This document shows, piece by piece, positions 25,086-38,115 of a stretch of DNA of 64,000 nt. The number at the start of each line of letters is the position of its first letter. Position 1 is the stretch's first letter. Source of the DNA: Litoditis marina. Taxonomy: Eukaryota > Nematoda > Chromadorea > Rhabditida > Rhabditidae. Location: assembly GCA_964036275.1 (NCBI GenBank), contig CAXIWQ010000001.1, forward strand, positions 182,436 through 246,435, given 5' to 3'. The translations under genes were made by a program, and so were the position numbers. The notes beneath the pieces were generated by a model. The model had not been told where the DNA came from. It made no database searches and worked only from the letters and a program-made list of their open reading frames with translations.

Positions 25086-28000
25086 TCACTCATTCTGGCC
25101 TAGTAGGACAGAAAAATGGTTTTGCTCGAGTGTGGATCGGATGTCAATGAGACTTTCCTGTTCTGGAAAAACAGTTAGCTGATCTGAGCAGAGCAAACGA
25201 TTCTGCCCTAGTAGGGCAGAAACTGGTGTGAACAGAACCTCGTTCCGTTTTCTATGAAAACAAAGAGTTTGTTCACTCATTCTGCCCTAGTAGGGCAGAA
25301 AAGTGGTTTTGCTCGAGTGTGGATCGAATGTCAATGAGACTTACCTGTTCTGGAAAAACAGTTAGCTGATCTGAGCAGAACAAACGATTCTGCCCTAGTA
25401 GGGCAGCAAAATGGTTCGGAGAGAACAACGTTCCGTATCCTACGAGGAAACAGATTTTGTTCACTCATTCTGGCCTAGTAGGACAGAAAAGTGGTTTTGC
25501 TCGAGTGTGGATCGGATGTCGATGATACTTTCCTGTTCTGGAAAAACAGTTAGCTGATCTGAGCAGAACAAACTATTCTGCCCTAGTAGGGCAGAAAAGT
25601 GGTTTTGCTTAAGTGTGGATTGGATGTCGATTAGACTTTCTTGTTCTGGAAAAACAGTTAGCTGATCTGAGCAGAACAAACTATTCTGCCCTAGTAGGGC
25701 AGCAAAATGGTTTGGAGAGAACAACGTTCCGTATCCTACGAGGAAACCGATTTTGTTCACTCATTCTGGCCTAGTAGGACAGAAAAATGGTTTTGCTCGA
25801 GTGTGGATCGGATGTCGATGATACTTTCCTGTTCTGGAAAAACAGTTAGCTGATCTGAGCAGAACAAACTATTCTGCCCTAGTAGGGCGGAAAAGTGGTT
25901 TTGCTCGAGTGTGGATCGGATGTCGATGAGACTTTCCTGTTCTGGAAAAACAGTTAACAAACTAGTCTGCCTTAGTAGGGCAGCAAAATGGTTCGGAGAG
26001 AACAACGTTCCGTATCCTACGAGGAAACAGATTTTGTTCACTCATTCTGCCCTAGTAGGGCAGAAAAGTGGTTTTGCTCGAGTGTGGATCGGATGTCAAT
26101 GAGACTTTCCTGTTCTGGAAAAACAGTTAGCTGATCTGAGCAGAACAAACGATTCTGCCCTAGTAGGGCAGCAAAATGGTTTGGAGAGAACAACGTTCCG
26201 TATCCTACGAGGAAACCGATTTTGTTCACTCATTCTGGCCTAGTAGGACAGAAAAATGGTTTTGCTCGAGTGTGGATCGGATGTCGATGATACTTTCCTG
26301 TTCTGGAAAAACAGTTAGCTGATCTGAGCAGAACAAACTATTCTGCCCTAGTAGGGCGGAAAAGTGGTTTTGCTCGAGTGTGGATCGGATGTCAATGAGA
26401 CTTTCCTGTTCTGGAAAAACAGTTAGCTGATCTGAGCAGAACAAACGATTCTGCCCTAGTAGGGCAGAAACTGGTGTGAACAGAACCTCGTTCCGTTTCC
26501 TATGAAAACAAAGAGTTTGTTCACTCATTCTGCCCTAGTAGGGCAGAAAAGTGGTTTTGCTCGAGTGTGGATCGGATGTCAATGAGACTTTCTTGTTCTG
26601 GAAAAACAGTTAGCTGATCTGAGCAGAACAAACTATTCTGCCCTAGTAGGGCAGCAAAATGGTTTGGAGAGAACAACGTTCCGTATCCTACGAGGAAACC
26701 GATTTTGTTCACTCATTCTGGCCTAGTAGGACAGAAAAATGGTTTTGCTCGAGTGTGGATCGGATGTCGATGATACTTTCCTGTTCTGGAAAAACAGTTA
26801 GCTGATCTGAGCAGAACAAACTATTCTGCCCTAGTAGGGCAGAAAAGTGGTTTTGCTCGAGTGTGGATCGGATGTCGATGAGACTTTCCTGTTCTGGAAA
26901 AACAGTAAGCAAACTATTCTGCCCTAGTAGGGCAGCAAAATGGTTCGGAGAGAACAACGTTCCGTATCCTACGAGGAAACCGATTTTGTTCACTCATTCT
27001 GGCCTAGTAGGACAGAAAAATGGTTTTGCTCGAGTGTGGATCGGATGTCGATGATACTTTCCTGTTCTGGAAAAACAGTTAGCTGATCTGAGCAGAACAA
27101 ACTATTCTGCCCTGGTAGGGCGGAAAAGTGGTTTTGCTCGAGTGTGGATCGGATGTCGATGAGACTTTCCTGTTCTGGAAAAACAGTTAACAAACTAGTC
27201 TGCCTTAGTAGGGCAGCAAAATGGTTCGGAGAGAACAACGTTCCGTATCCTACGAGGAAACAGATTTTGTTCACTCATTCTGCCCTAGTAGGGCAGAAAA
27301 GTGGTTTTGCTCGAGTGTGGATCGGATGTCAATGAGACTTTCCTGTTCTGGAAAAACAGTTAGCTGATCTGAGCAGAACAAACGATTTTGCCCTAGTAGG
27401 GCAGAAACTGGTGTGAACAGAACCTCGTTCCGTTTCCTATGAAAACAAAGAGTTTGTTCACTCATTCTGCCCTAGTAGGGCAGAAAAGTGGTTTTGATCG
27501 AGTGTGGATCGGATGTCAATGAGACTTTCCTGTTTTGGAAAAACAGTTAGCTGATCTGAGCAGAACAAACTATTCTGCCCTAGTAGGGCAAGCAAAATGG
27601 TTTGGAGAGAACAACGTTCCGTATCCTACGAGGAAACCGACTTTGTTCACTCATTCTGGCCTAGTAGGACAGAAAAATGGTTTTGCTCGAGTGTGGATCG
27701 GATGTCGATGATACTTTCCTGTTCTGGAAAAAAAGTTAGCTGATCTGAGCAGAACAAACTATTCTGTCCTAGTAGGGCAGCAAAATGGTTTGGAGAGAAC
27801 AACGTTCCGTATCCTACGAGGAAACCGATTTTGTTCACTCATTCTGGCCTAGTAGGACAGAAAAATGGTTTTGCTCGAGTGTGGATCGGATGTCGATGAT
27901 ACTTTCCTGTTCTGGAAAAACAGTTAGCTGATCTGAGCAGAACAAACTATTCTGCCCTAGTAGGGCGGAAAAGTGGTTTTGCTCGAGTGTGGATCGGACG

Positions 28001-31000
28001 TCGATGAGACTTTCCTGTTCTGGAAAAACAGTTAACAAACTAGTCTGCCTTAGTAGGGCAGCAAAATGGTTCGGAGAGAACAACGTTCCGTATCCTACGA
28101 GGAAACAGATTTTGTTCACTCATTCTGCCCTAGTAGGGCAGAAAAGTGGTTTTGCTCGAGTGTGGATCGGATGTCAATGAGACTTTCCTGTTCTGGAAAA
28201 ACAGTTAGCTGATCTGAGCAGAACAAACGATTCTGCCCTAGTAGGGCAGAAACTGGTGTGAACAGAACCTCGTTCCGTTTTATATGAAAACAAAGAGTTT
28301 GTTCACTCATTCTGCCCTGGTAGGGCAGAAAAGTGGTTTTGCTCGAGTGTGGATCGAATGTCAATGAGACTTTCCTGTTCTGGAAAAACAGTTAGCTGAT
28401 CTGAGCAGAACAAACGATTCTGCCCTAGTAGGGCAGCAAAATGGTTCGGAGAGAACAACGTTCCGTATCCTACGAGGAAACAGATTTTGTTCACTCATTC
28501 TGGCCTAGTAGGACAGAAAAGTGGTTTTGCTCGAGTGTGGATCGGATGTCGATGAGACTTTCCTGTTCTGGAAAAACAGTTAACAAACTAGTCTGCCTTA
28601 GTAGGGCAGCAAAATGGTTCGGAGAGAACAACGTTCCGTATCCTACGAGGAAACAGATTTTGTTCACTCATTCTGCCCTAGTAGGACAGAAAAGTGGTTT
28701 TGCTCGAGTGTGGATCGGATGTCGATGATACTTTCCTGTTCTGGAAAAACAGTTAGCTGATCTGAGCAGAACAAACTATTCTGCCTTAGTAGGGCAGAAA
28801 CTGGTGTGAACAGAACCTCGTTCCGTTTTCTATGAAAACAAAGAGTTTGTTCACTCATTCTGCCCTAGTAGGGCAGAAAAGTGGTTTTGCTCGAGTGTGG
28901 ATCGAATGTCAATGAGACTTTCCTGTTCTGGAAAAACAGTTAGCTGATCTGAGCAGAACAAGTGATTCTGCCCTAGTAGGGCAGCAAAATGGTTCGGAGA
29001 GAACAACGTTCCGTATCCTACGAGGAAACAGATTTTGTTCACTCATTATGGCCTAGTAGGACAGAAAAGTGGTTTTGCTCGAGTGTGGATCGGATGTCGA
29101 TGATACTTTCCTGTTCTGGAAAAACAGTTAGCTGATCTGAGCAGAACAAACTATTCTGCCCTAGTAGGGCAGAAAAGTGGTTTTGCTTAAGTGTGGATTG
29201 GATGTCGATTAGACTTTCTTGTTCTGGAAAAACAGTTAGCTGATCTGAGCAGAACAAACTATTCTGCCCTAGTAGGGCAGCAAAATGGTTTGGAGAGAAC
29301 AACGTTCCGTATCCTACGAGGAAACCGATTTTGTTCACTCATTCTGGCCTAGTAGGACAGAAAAATGGTTTTGCTCGAGTGTGGATCGGATGTCGATGAT
29401 ATTTTCCTGTTCTGGAAAAACAGTTAGCTGATCTGAGCAGAACAAACTATTCTGCCCTAGTAGGGCGGAAAAGTGGTTTTGCTCGAGTGTGGATCGGATG
29501 TCGATGAGACTTTCCTGTTCTGGAAAAACAGTTAACAAACTAGTCTGCCTTAGTAGGGCAGCAAAATGGTTCGGAGAGAACAACGTTCCGTATCCTACGA
29601 GGAAACAGATTTTGTTCACTCATTCTGCCCTAGTAGGGCAGAAAAGTGGTTTTGCTCGAGTGTGGATCGGATGTCAATGAGACTTTCCTGTTCTGGAAAA
29701 ACAGTTAGCTGATCTGAGCAGAACAAACGATTCTGCCCTAGTAGGGCAGAAACTGGTGTGAACAGAACCTCGTTCCGTTTTCTATGAAAACAAAGAGTTT
29801 GTTCACTCATTCTGCCCTAGTAGGGCAGAAAAGTGGTTTTGCTCGAGTGTGGATCGGATGTCAATGAGACTTTCCTGTTCTGGAAAAACAGTTAGCTGAT
29901 CTGAGCAGAACAAACGATTCTGCCCTAGTAGGGCAGCAAAATGGTTCGGAGAGAACAACGTTCCGTATCTTACGAGGAAACAGATTTTGTTCACTCATTC
30001 TGGCCTAGTAGGACAAAAAAGTGGTTTTGCTCGAGTGTGGATCGGATGTCGGTGATACTTTCCTGTTCTGGAAAAACAGTTAGCTGATCTGAGCAGAACA
30101 AACTATTCTGCCCTAGTAGGGCAGAAAAGTGGTTTTGCTTCAGTGTGGATTGGACGTCGATTAGACTTTCTTGTTCTGGAAAAACAGTTAGCTGATCTGA
30201 GCAGAACAAACTATTCTGCCCTAGTAGGGCAGCAAAATGATTTGGAGAGAACAACGTTCCGTATCCTACGAGGAAACCGATTTTGTTCACTCATTCTGGC
30301 CTAGTAGGACAGAAAAATGGTTTTGCTCGAGTGTGGATCGGATGTCGATGATACTTTCCTGTTCTGGAAAAACAGTTAACAAACTATTCTGCCCTAGTAG
30401 GGCAGCAAAATGGTTCGGAGAGAACAACGTTCCGTATCCTACGAGGAAACAGATTTTGTTCACTCATTCTGCCCTAGTAGGGCAGAAAAGTGGTTTTGCT
30501 CGAGTGTGGATCGGATGTCAATGAGAATTTCCTGTTCTGGAAAAACAGTTAGCTGATCTGAGCAGAACAAACGATTCTGCCCTAGTAGGGCAGAAACTGG
30601 TGTGAACAGAACCTCGTTCCGTTTCCTATGAAAAAAAGAGTTTGTTCACTCATTCTGCCCTAGTAGGGCAGAAAAGTGGTTTTGCTCGAGTGTGGATCGG
30701 ATGTCAATGAGACTTTCCTGTTCTGGAAAAACAGTTAGCTGATCTGAGCAGAACAAACGATTCTGCCCTAGTAGGGCAGCAAAATGGTTCGGAGAGAACA
30801 ACGTTCCGTATCCTACGAGGAAACAGATTTTGTTCACTCATTCTGGCCTAGTAGGACAGAAAAGTGGTTTTGCTCGAGTGTGGATCGGATGTCGATGATA
30901 CTTTCCTGTTCTGGAAAAACAGTTAGCTGATCTGAGCAGAACAAAGTATTCTGCCCTAGTAGGGCAAGCAAAATGGTTTGGAGAGAACAACGTTCCGTAT

Positions 31001-33960
31001 CCTACGAGGAAACAGATTTTGTTCACTCATTCTGGCCTAGTAGGACAGAAAAGTGGTTTTGCTCGAGTGTGGATCGGATGTCGATGATACTTTCCTGTTC
31101 TGGAAAAACAGTTAGCTGATCTGAGCAGAACAAACGATTCTGCCCTAGTAGGGCAGAAACTGGTGTGAACAGAACCTCGTTCCGTTTTCTATGAAAACAA
31201 AGAGTTTGTTCACTCATTCTGCCCTGGTAGGGCAGAAAAGTGGTTTTGCTCGAGTGTGGATCGAATGTCAATGAGACTTTCCTGTTCTGGAAAAACAGTT
31301 AGCTGATCTGAGCAGAACAAACGATTCTGCCCTAGTAGGGCAGCAAAATGGTTCGGAGAGAACAACGTTCCGTATCCTACGAGGAAACAGATTTTGTTCA
31401 CTCATTCTGGCCTAGTAGGACAGAAAAGTGGTTTTGCTCGAGTGTGGATCGGATGTCGATGATACTTTCCTGTTCTGGAAAAACAGTTAGCTGATCTGAG
31501 CAGAACAAACTATTCTGCCCTAGTAGGGCAGAAAAGTGGTTTTGCTTAAGTGTGGATTGGATGTCGATTAGACTTTCTTGTTCTGGAAAAACAGTTAGCT
31601 GATCTGAGCAGAACAAACTATTCTGCCCTAGTAGGGCAGCAAAATGGTTTGGAGAGAACAACGTTCCGTATCCTACGAGGAAACCGATTTTGTTCACTCA
31701 TTCTGGCCTAGTAGGACAGAAAAATGGTTTTGCTCGAGTGTGGATCGGATGTCGATGATATTTTCCTGTTCTGGAAAAACAGTTAGCTGATCTGAGCAGA
31801 ACAAACTATTCTGCCCTAGTAGGGCGGAAAAGTGGTTTTGCTCGAGTGTGGATCGGATGTCGATGAGACTTTCCTGTTCTGGAAAAACAGTTAACAAACT
31901 AGTCTGCCTTAGTAGGGCAGCAAAATGGTTCGGAGAGAACAACGTTCCGTATCCTACGAGGAAACAGATTTTGTTCACTCATTCTGCCCTAGTAGGGCAG
32001 AAAAGTGGTTTTGCTCGAGTGTGGATCGGATGTCAATGAGACTTTCCTGTTCTGGAAAAACAGTTAGCTGATCTGAGCAGAACAAACGATTCTGCCCTAG
32101 TAGGGCAGAAACTGGTGTGAACAGAACCTCGTTCCGTTTTCTATGAAAACAAAGAGTTTGTTCACTCATTCTGCCCTAGTAGGGCAGAAAAGTGGTTTTG
32201 CTCGAGTGTGGATCGGATGTCAATGAGACTTTCCTGTTCTGGAAAAACAGTTAGCTGATCTGAGCAGAACAAACGATTCTGCCCTAGTAGGGCAGCAAAA
32301 TGGTTCGGAGAGAACAACGTTCCGTATCCTACGAGGAAACAGATTTTGTTCACTCATTCTGGCCTAGTAGGACAAAAAAGTGGTTTTGCTCGAGTGTGGA
32401 TCGGATGTCGGTGATACTTTCCTGTTCTGGAAAAACAGTTAGCTGATCTGAGCAGAACAAACTATTCTGCCCTAGTAGGGCAGCAAAATGATTTGGAGAG
32501 AACAACGTTCCGTATCCTACGAGGAAACCGATTTTGTTCACTCATTCTGGCCTAGTAGGACAGAAAAATGGTTTTGCTCGAGTGTGGATCGGATGTCGAT
32601 GATACTTTCCTGTTCTGGAAAAACAGTTAACAAACTATTCTGCCCTAGTAGGGCAGCAAAATGGTTCGGAGAGAACAACGTTCCGTATCCTACGAGGAAA
32701 CAGATTTTGTTCACTCATTCTGCCCTAGTAGGGCAGAAAAGTGGTTTTGCTCGAGTGTGGATCGGATGTCAATGAGACTTTCCTGTTCTGGAAAAACAGT
32801 TAGCTGATCTGAGCAGAACAAACGATTCTGCCCTAGTAGGGCAGAAACTGGTGTGAACAGAACCTCGTTCCGTTTCCTATGAAAAAAAGAGTTTGTTCAC
32901 TCATTCTGCCCTAGTAGGGCAGAAAAGAAAGTGGTTTTGCTCGAGTGTGGATCGGATGTCAATGAGACTTTCCTGTTCTGGAAAAACAGTTAGCTGATCT
33001 GAGCAGAACAAACGATTCTGCCCTAGTAGGGCAGCAAAATGGTTCGGAGAGAACAACGTTCCGTATCCTACGAGGAAACAGATTTTGTTCACTCATTCTG
33101 GCCTAGTAGGACAGAAAAGTGGTTTTGCTCGAGTGTGGATCGGATGTCGATGATACTTTCCTGTTCTGGAAAAACAGTTAGCTGATCTGAGCAGAACAAA
33201 CTATTCTGCCCTAGTAGGGCAAGCAAAATGGTTTGGAGAGAACAACGTTCCGTATCCTACGAGGAAACAGATTTTGTTCACTCATTCTGGCCTAGTAGGA
33301 CAGAAAAGTGGTTTTGCTCGAGTGTGGATCGGATGTCGATGATACTTTCCTGTTCTGGAAAAACAGTTAGCTGATCTGAGCAGAACAAACGATTCTGCCC
33401 TAGTAGGGCAGAAACTGGTGTGAACAGAACCTCGTTCCGTTTTCTATGAAAACAAAGAGTTTGTTCACTCATTCTGCCCTGGTAGGGCAGAAAAGTGGTT
33501 TTGCTCGAGTGTGGATCGAATGTCAATGAGACTTTCCTGTTCTGGAAAAACAGTTAGCTGATCTGAGCAGAACAAACGATTCTGCCCTAGTAGGGCAGCA
33601 AAATGGTTCGGAGAGAACAACGTTCCGTATCCTACGAGGAAACAGATTTTGTTCACTCATTCTGGCCTAGTAGGACAGAAAAGTGGTTTTGCTCGAGTGT
33701 GGATCGGATGTCGATGATACTTTCCTGTTCTGGAAAAACAGTTAGCTGATCTGAGCAGAACAAACTATTCTGCCCTAGTAGGGCAGAAAAGTGGTTTTGC
33801 TTAAGTGTGGATTGGATGTCGATTATACTTTCTTGTTCTGGAAAAACAGTTAGCTGATCTGAGCAGAACAAACTATTCTGCCCTAGTAGGGCAGCAAAAT
33901 GGTTTGGAGAGAACAACGTTCCGTATCCTACGAGGAAACCGATTTTGTTCACTCATTCTG
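25086..33960 (+). repeat. Downstream copy of the large satellite A duplication
   Basis: It is collinear with 12160-24972 with two gaps (see that entry). Individual differences include a 4-bp AAAG insertion near 32925 and ATTATACTTTC for ATTAGACTTTC near 33820. The copy runs up to about 20 bp from the strand-switch point at 33980, which suggests that the duplication edge and the inversion breakpoint are related. Confidence 0.78.
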
Positions 33961-34038
33961 GCCTAGTAGGACAGAAAAATCTCATTGACATCCGATCCAC
34001 ACTCGAGCAAAACCACTTTTCTGCCCTACTAGGGCAGA
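33958..34038. other. Strand-switch junction inside satellite A
   Basis: Forward satellite A reaches GGACAGAAAAAT at 33980. The next base starts reverse-complement X-block sequence, CTCATTGACATCCGATCC. Both sides lie in X blocks but at different phases, so the join is not a simple mirror point. The flanking palindromes at about 33958 and 34019 can pair across a short loop. Confidence 0.9.
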
Positions 34039-35565
34039 ATGAGTGAACAAAATCTGTTTCCTCGTAGGATACGGAACGTTGTTCTCTCCGAACCATTTTG
34101 CTGCCCTACTAAGGCAGAATAGTTTGTTCTGCTCAGATCAGCTAACCTTTTTTCCAGAACAGGAAAGTATCATCGACATCCGATCCACACTCGAGCAAAA
34201 CTATTTTTCTGTCCTACTAGGCCAGAATGAGTGAACAAAATCGGTTTCCTCGTAGGATACGGAACGTTGTTCTCTCCAAACCATTTTGCTTGCCCTACTA
34301 GGGCAGAATAGTTTGTTCTGCTCAGATCAGCTAACTGTTTTTCCAGAACAGGAAAGTATCATCGACATCCGATCCACACTCGAGCAAAACCACTTTTCTG
34401 TCCTACTAGGCCAGAATGAGTGAACAAAATCTGTTTCCTCGTAGGATACGGAACGTTGTTCTCTCCGAACCATTTTGCTGCCCTACTAGGGCAGAATCGT
34501 TTGTTCTGCTCAGATCAGCTAACTGTTTTTCCAGAACAGGAAAGTCTCATTGACATCCGATCCACACTCGAGCAAAACCACTTTTCTGCCCTACTAGGGC
34601 AGAATGAGTGAACAAACTCTTTTTTTCATAGGAAACGGAACGAGGTTCTGTTCACACCAGTTTCTGCCCTACTAGGGCAGAATCGTTTGTTCTGCTCAGA
34701 TCAGCTAACTGTTTTTCCAGAACAGGAAAGTCTCATTGACATCCGATCCACACTCGAGCAAAACCACTTTTCTGCCCTACTAGGGCAGAATGAGTGAACA
34801 AAATCTGTTTCCTCGTAGGATACGGAACGTTGTTCTCTCCGAACCATTTTGCTGCCCTACTAGGGCAGAATAGTTTGCTAACTGTTTTTCCAGAACAGGA
34901 AAGTCTCATCGACATCCGATCCACACTCGAGCAAAACCACTTTTCTGCCCTACTAGGGCAGAATGAGTGAACAAAATCTGTTTCCTCGTAGGATACGGAA
35001 CGTTGTTCTTTCCGAACCATTTTGCTGCCCTACTAGGGCAGAATAGTTTGTTAACTGTTTTTCCAGAACAGGAAAGTATCATCGACATCCGATCCACACT
35101 CGAGCAAAACCATTTTTCTGTCCTACTAGGCCAGAATGAGTGAACAAAATCGGTTTCCTCGTAGGATACGGAACGTTGTTCTCTCCAAACCATTTTGCTG
35201 CCCTACTAGGGCAGAATAGTTTGTTCTGCTCAGATCAGCTAACTGTTTTTCCAGAACAAGAAAGTCTAATCGACGTCCAATCCACACTGAAGCAAAACCA
35301 CTTTTCTGCCCTACCAGGGCAGAATAGTTTGTTCTGCTCAGATCAGCTAACTGTTTTTCCAGAACAGGAAAGTATCATCGACATCCGATCCACACTCGAG
35401 CAAAACCACTTTTCTGTCCTACTAGGCCAGAATGAGTGAACAAAATCTGTTTCCTCGTAGGATACGGAACGTTGTTCTCTCCGAACCATTTTGCTGCCCT
35501 ACTAGGGCAGAATCGTTTGTTCTGCTCAGATCAGCTAACTGTTTTTCCAGAACAGGAAAGTCTCA

Positions 35566-37765
35566 TTGACATTCGATCCACACTCGAGCAAAACCACTTT
35601 TCTGCCCTACCAGGGCAGAATGAGTGAACAAACTCTTTGTTTTCATAGAAAACGGAACGAGGTTCTGTTCACACCAGTTTCTGCCCTACTAGGGCAGAAT
35701 CGTTTGTTCTGCTCAGATCAGCTAACTGTTTTTCCAGAACAGGAAAGTATCATCGACATCCGATCCACACTCGAGCAAAACCACTTTTCTGTCCTACTAG
35801 GCCAGAATGAGTGAACAAAATCTGTTTCCTCGTAGGATACGGAACGTTGTTCTCTCCGAACCATTTTGCTTGCCCTACTAGGGCAGAATAGTTTGTTCTG
35901 CTCAGATCAGCTAACTGTTTTTCCAGAACAGGAAAGTATCATCGACATCCGATCCACACTCGAGCAAAACCACTTTTCTGTCCTACTAGGCCAGAATGAG
36001 TGAACAAAATCTGTTTCCTCGTAGGATACGGAACGTTGTTCTCTCCGAACCATTTTGCTGCCCTACTAGGGCAGAATCGTTTGTTCTGCTCAGATCAGCT
36101 AACTGTTTTTCCAGAACAGGAAAGTCTCATTGACATCCGATCCACACTCGAGCAAAACCACTTTTCTGCCCTACTAGGACAGAATGAGTGAACAAACTCT
36201 TTTTTCATAGGAAACGGAACGAGGTTCTGTTCACACCAGTTTCTGCCCTACTAGGGCAGAATCGTTTGTTCTGCTCAGATCAGCTAACTGTTTTTTTTTT
36301 CCAGAACAGGAAAGTCTCATTGACATCCGATCCACACTCGAGCAAAACCACTTTTCTGCCCTACTAGGGCAGAATGAGTGAACAAAATCTGTTTCCTCGT
36401 AGGATACGGAACGTTGTTCTCTCCGAACCATTTTGCTGCCCTACTAGGGCAGAATAGTTTGCTAACTGTTTTTCCAGAACAGGAAAGTCTCATCGACATC
36501 CGATCTACACTCGAGCAAAACCACTTTTCTGCCCTACTAGGGAAGAATGAGTGAACAAAATCTGTTTCCTCGTAGGATACGGAACGTTGTTCTCTCCGAA
36601 CCATTTTGCTGCCCTACTAGGGCAGAATAGTTTGTTAACTGTTTTTCCAGAACAGGAAAGTCTCATTGACATTCGATCCACACTCGAGCAAAACCACTTT
36701 TCTGCCCTACCAGGGCAGAATGAGTGAACAAACTCTTTGTTTTCATAGAAAACGGAACGAGGTTCTGTTCACACCAGTTTCTGCCCTACTAGGGCAGAAT
36801 CGTTTGTTCTGCTCAGATCAGCTAACTGTTTTTCCAGAACAGGAAAGTATCATCGACATCCGATCCACACTCGAGCAAAACCACTTTTCTGTCCTACTAG
36901 GCCAGAATGAGTGAACAAAATCTGTTTCCTCGTAGGATACGGAACGTTGTTCTCTCCGAACCATTTTGCTTGCCCTACTAGGGCAGAATAGTTTGTTCTG
37001 CTCAGATCAGCTAACTGTTTTTCCAGAACAGGAAAGTATCATCGACATCCGATCCACACTCGAACAAAACCACTTTTCTGTCCTACTAGGCCAGAATGAG
37101 TGAACAAAATCTGTTTCCTCGTAGGATACGGAACGTTGTTCTCTCCGAACCATTTTGCTGCCCTACTAGGGCAGAATCGTTTGTTCTGCTCAGATCAGCT
37201 AACTGTTTTTCCAGAACAGGAAAGTCTCATTGACATCCGATCCACACTCGAGCAAAACCACTTTTCTGCCCTACTAGGACAGAATGAGTGAACAAACTCT
37301 TTTTTTCATAGGAAACGGAACGAGGTTCTGTTCACACCAGTTTCTGCCCTACTAGGGCAGAATCGTTTGTTCTGCTCAGATCAGCTAACTGTTTTTCCAG
37401 AACAGGAAAGTCTCATTGACATCCGATCCACACTCGAGCAAAACCACTTTTCTGCCCTACTAGGGCAGAATGAGTGAACAAAATCTGTTTCCTCGTAGGA
37501 TACGGAACGTTGTTCTCTCCGAACCATTTTGCTGCCCTACTAGGGCAGAATAGTTTGCTAACTGTTTTTCCAGAACAGGAAAGTCTCATCGACATCCGAT
37601 CTACACTCGAGCAAAACCACTTTTCTGCCCTACTAGGGAAGAATGAGTGAACAAAATCTGTTTCCTCGTAGGATACGGAACGTTGTTCTCTCCGAACCAT
37701 TTTGCTGCCCTACTAGGGCAGAATAGTTTGTTAACTGTTTTTCCAGAACAGGAAAGTATCATCGA
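35566..37765 (-). repeat. 1100-bp tandem duplication within inverted satellite A
   Basis: 35566-36665 and 36666-37765 correspond at an offset of about 1100 bp; the T-run expansion at 36291 shifts the local offset to 1096. Shared private variants include CTACTAGGACAGAATGAG and GCCCTACCAGGGCAG. A CTAGGGAAGAATGAG variant lies near 36540 and again near 37636. Confidence 0.8.
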
Positions 37766-38115
37766 CATCCGATCCACACTCGAGCAAAACCATTTTTCTG
37801 TCCTACTAGGCCAGAATGAGTGAACAAAATCGGTTTCCTCGTAGGATACGGAACGTTGTTCTCTCCAAACCATTTTGCTGCCCTACTAGGGCAGAATAGT
37901 TTGTTCTGCTCAGATCAGCTAACTGTTTTTTCAGAACAAGAAAGTCTAATCGACGTCCAATCCACACTGAAGCAAAACCACTTTTCTGCCCTACTAGGGC
38001 AGAATAGTTTGTTCTGCTCAGATCAGCTAACTGTTTTTCCAGAACAGGAAAGTATCACCGACATCCGATCCACACTCGAGCAAAACCACTTTTTTGTCCT
38101 ACTAGGCCAGAATGA

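Larger units (their letters stand above)
1..33980 (+). repeat. Satellite A array, forward orientation (palindrome-punctuated modular satellite)
   Basis: The array is built of blocks that each begin with a 21-bp palindrome (10-nt arm TTCTGCCCTA, central G, arm TAGGGCAGAA). Two block classes occur. X blocks are 108 bp (93 bp in a short form) and contain GCTCGAGTGTGGATCGGATG and TGTTCTGGAAAAACAG. Y blocks are 79 or 80 bp and end in TTTGTTCACTCA. Blocks combine as X+Y (187-188 bp), X93+Y (173 bp) and X+X+Y (281, 295 or 296 bp). These combinations are amplified as higher-order repeats up to many kilobases. Mean spacing suggests somewhat over 350 palindromes in this stretch (estimated, not counted). 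The many 60-135 residue open frames on both strands are repeat-derived: they restart every unit at ATG or GTG within ATGAGTGAAC and stop there too. No unique sequence interrupts the array. Its left end lies outside the window. Confidence 0.97.

Noticed and set aside
36291..36300. T run of 10 as a terminator or promoter element
   Set aside because: It is a one-off expansion of the TTTTT normally found in that X block, in one of two otherwise matching copies.
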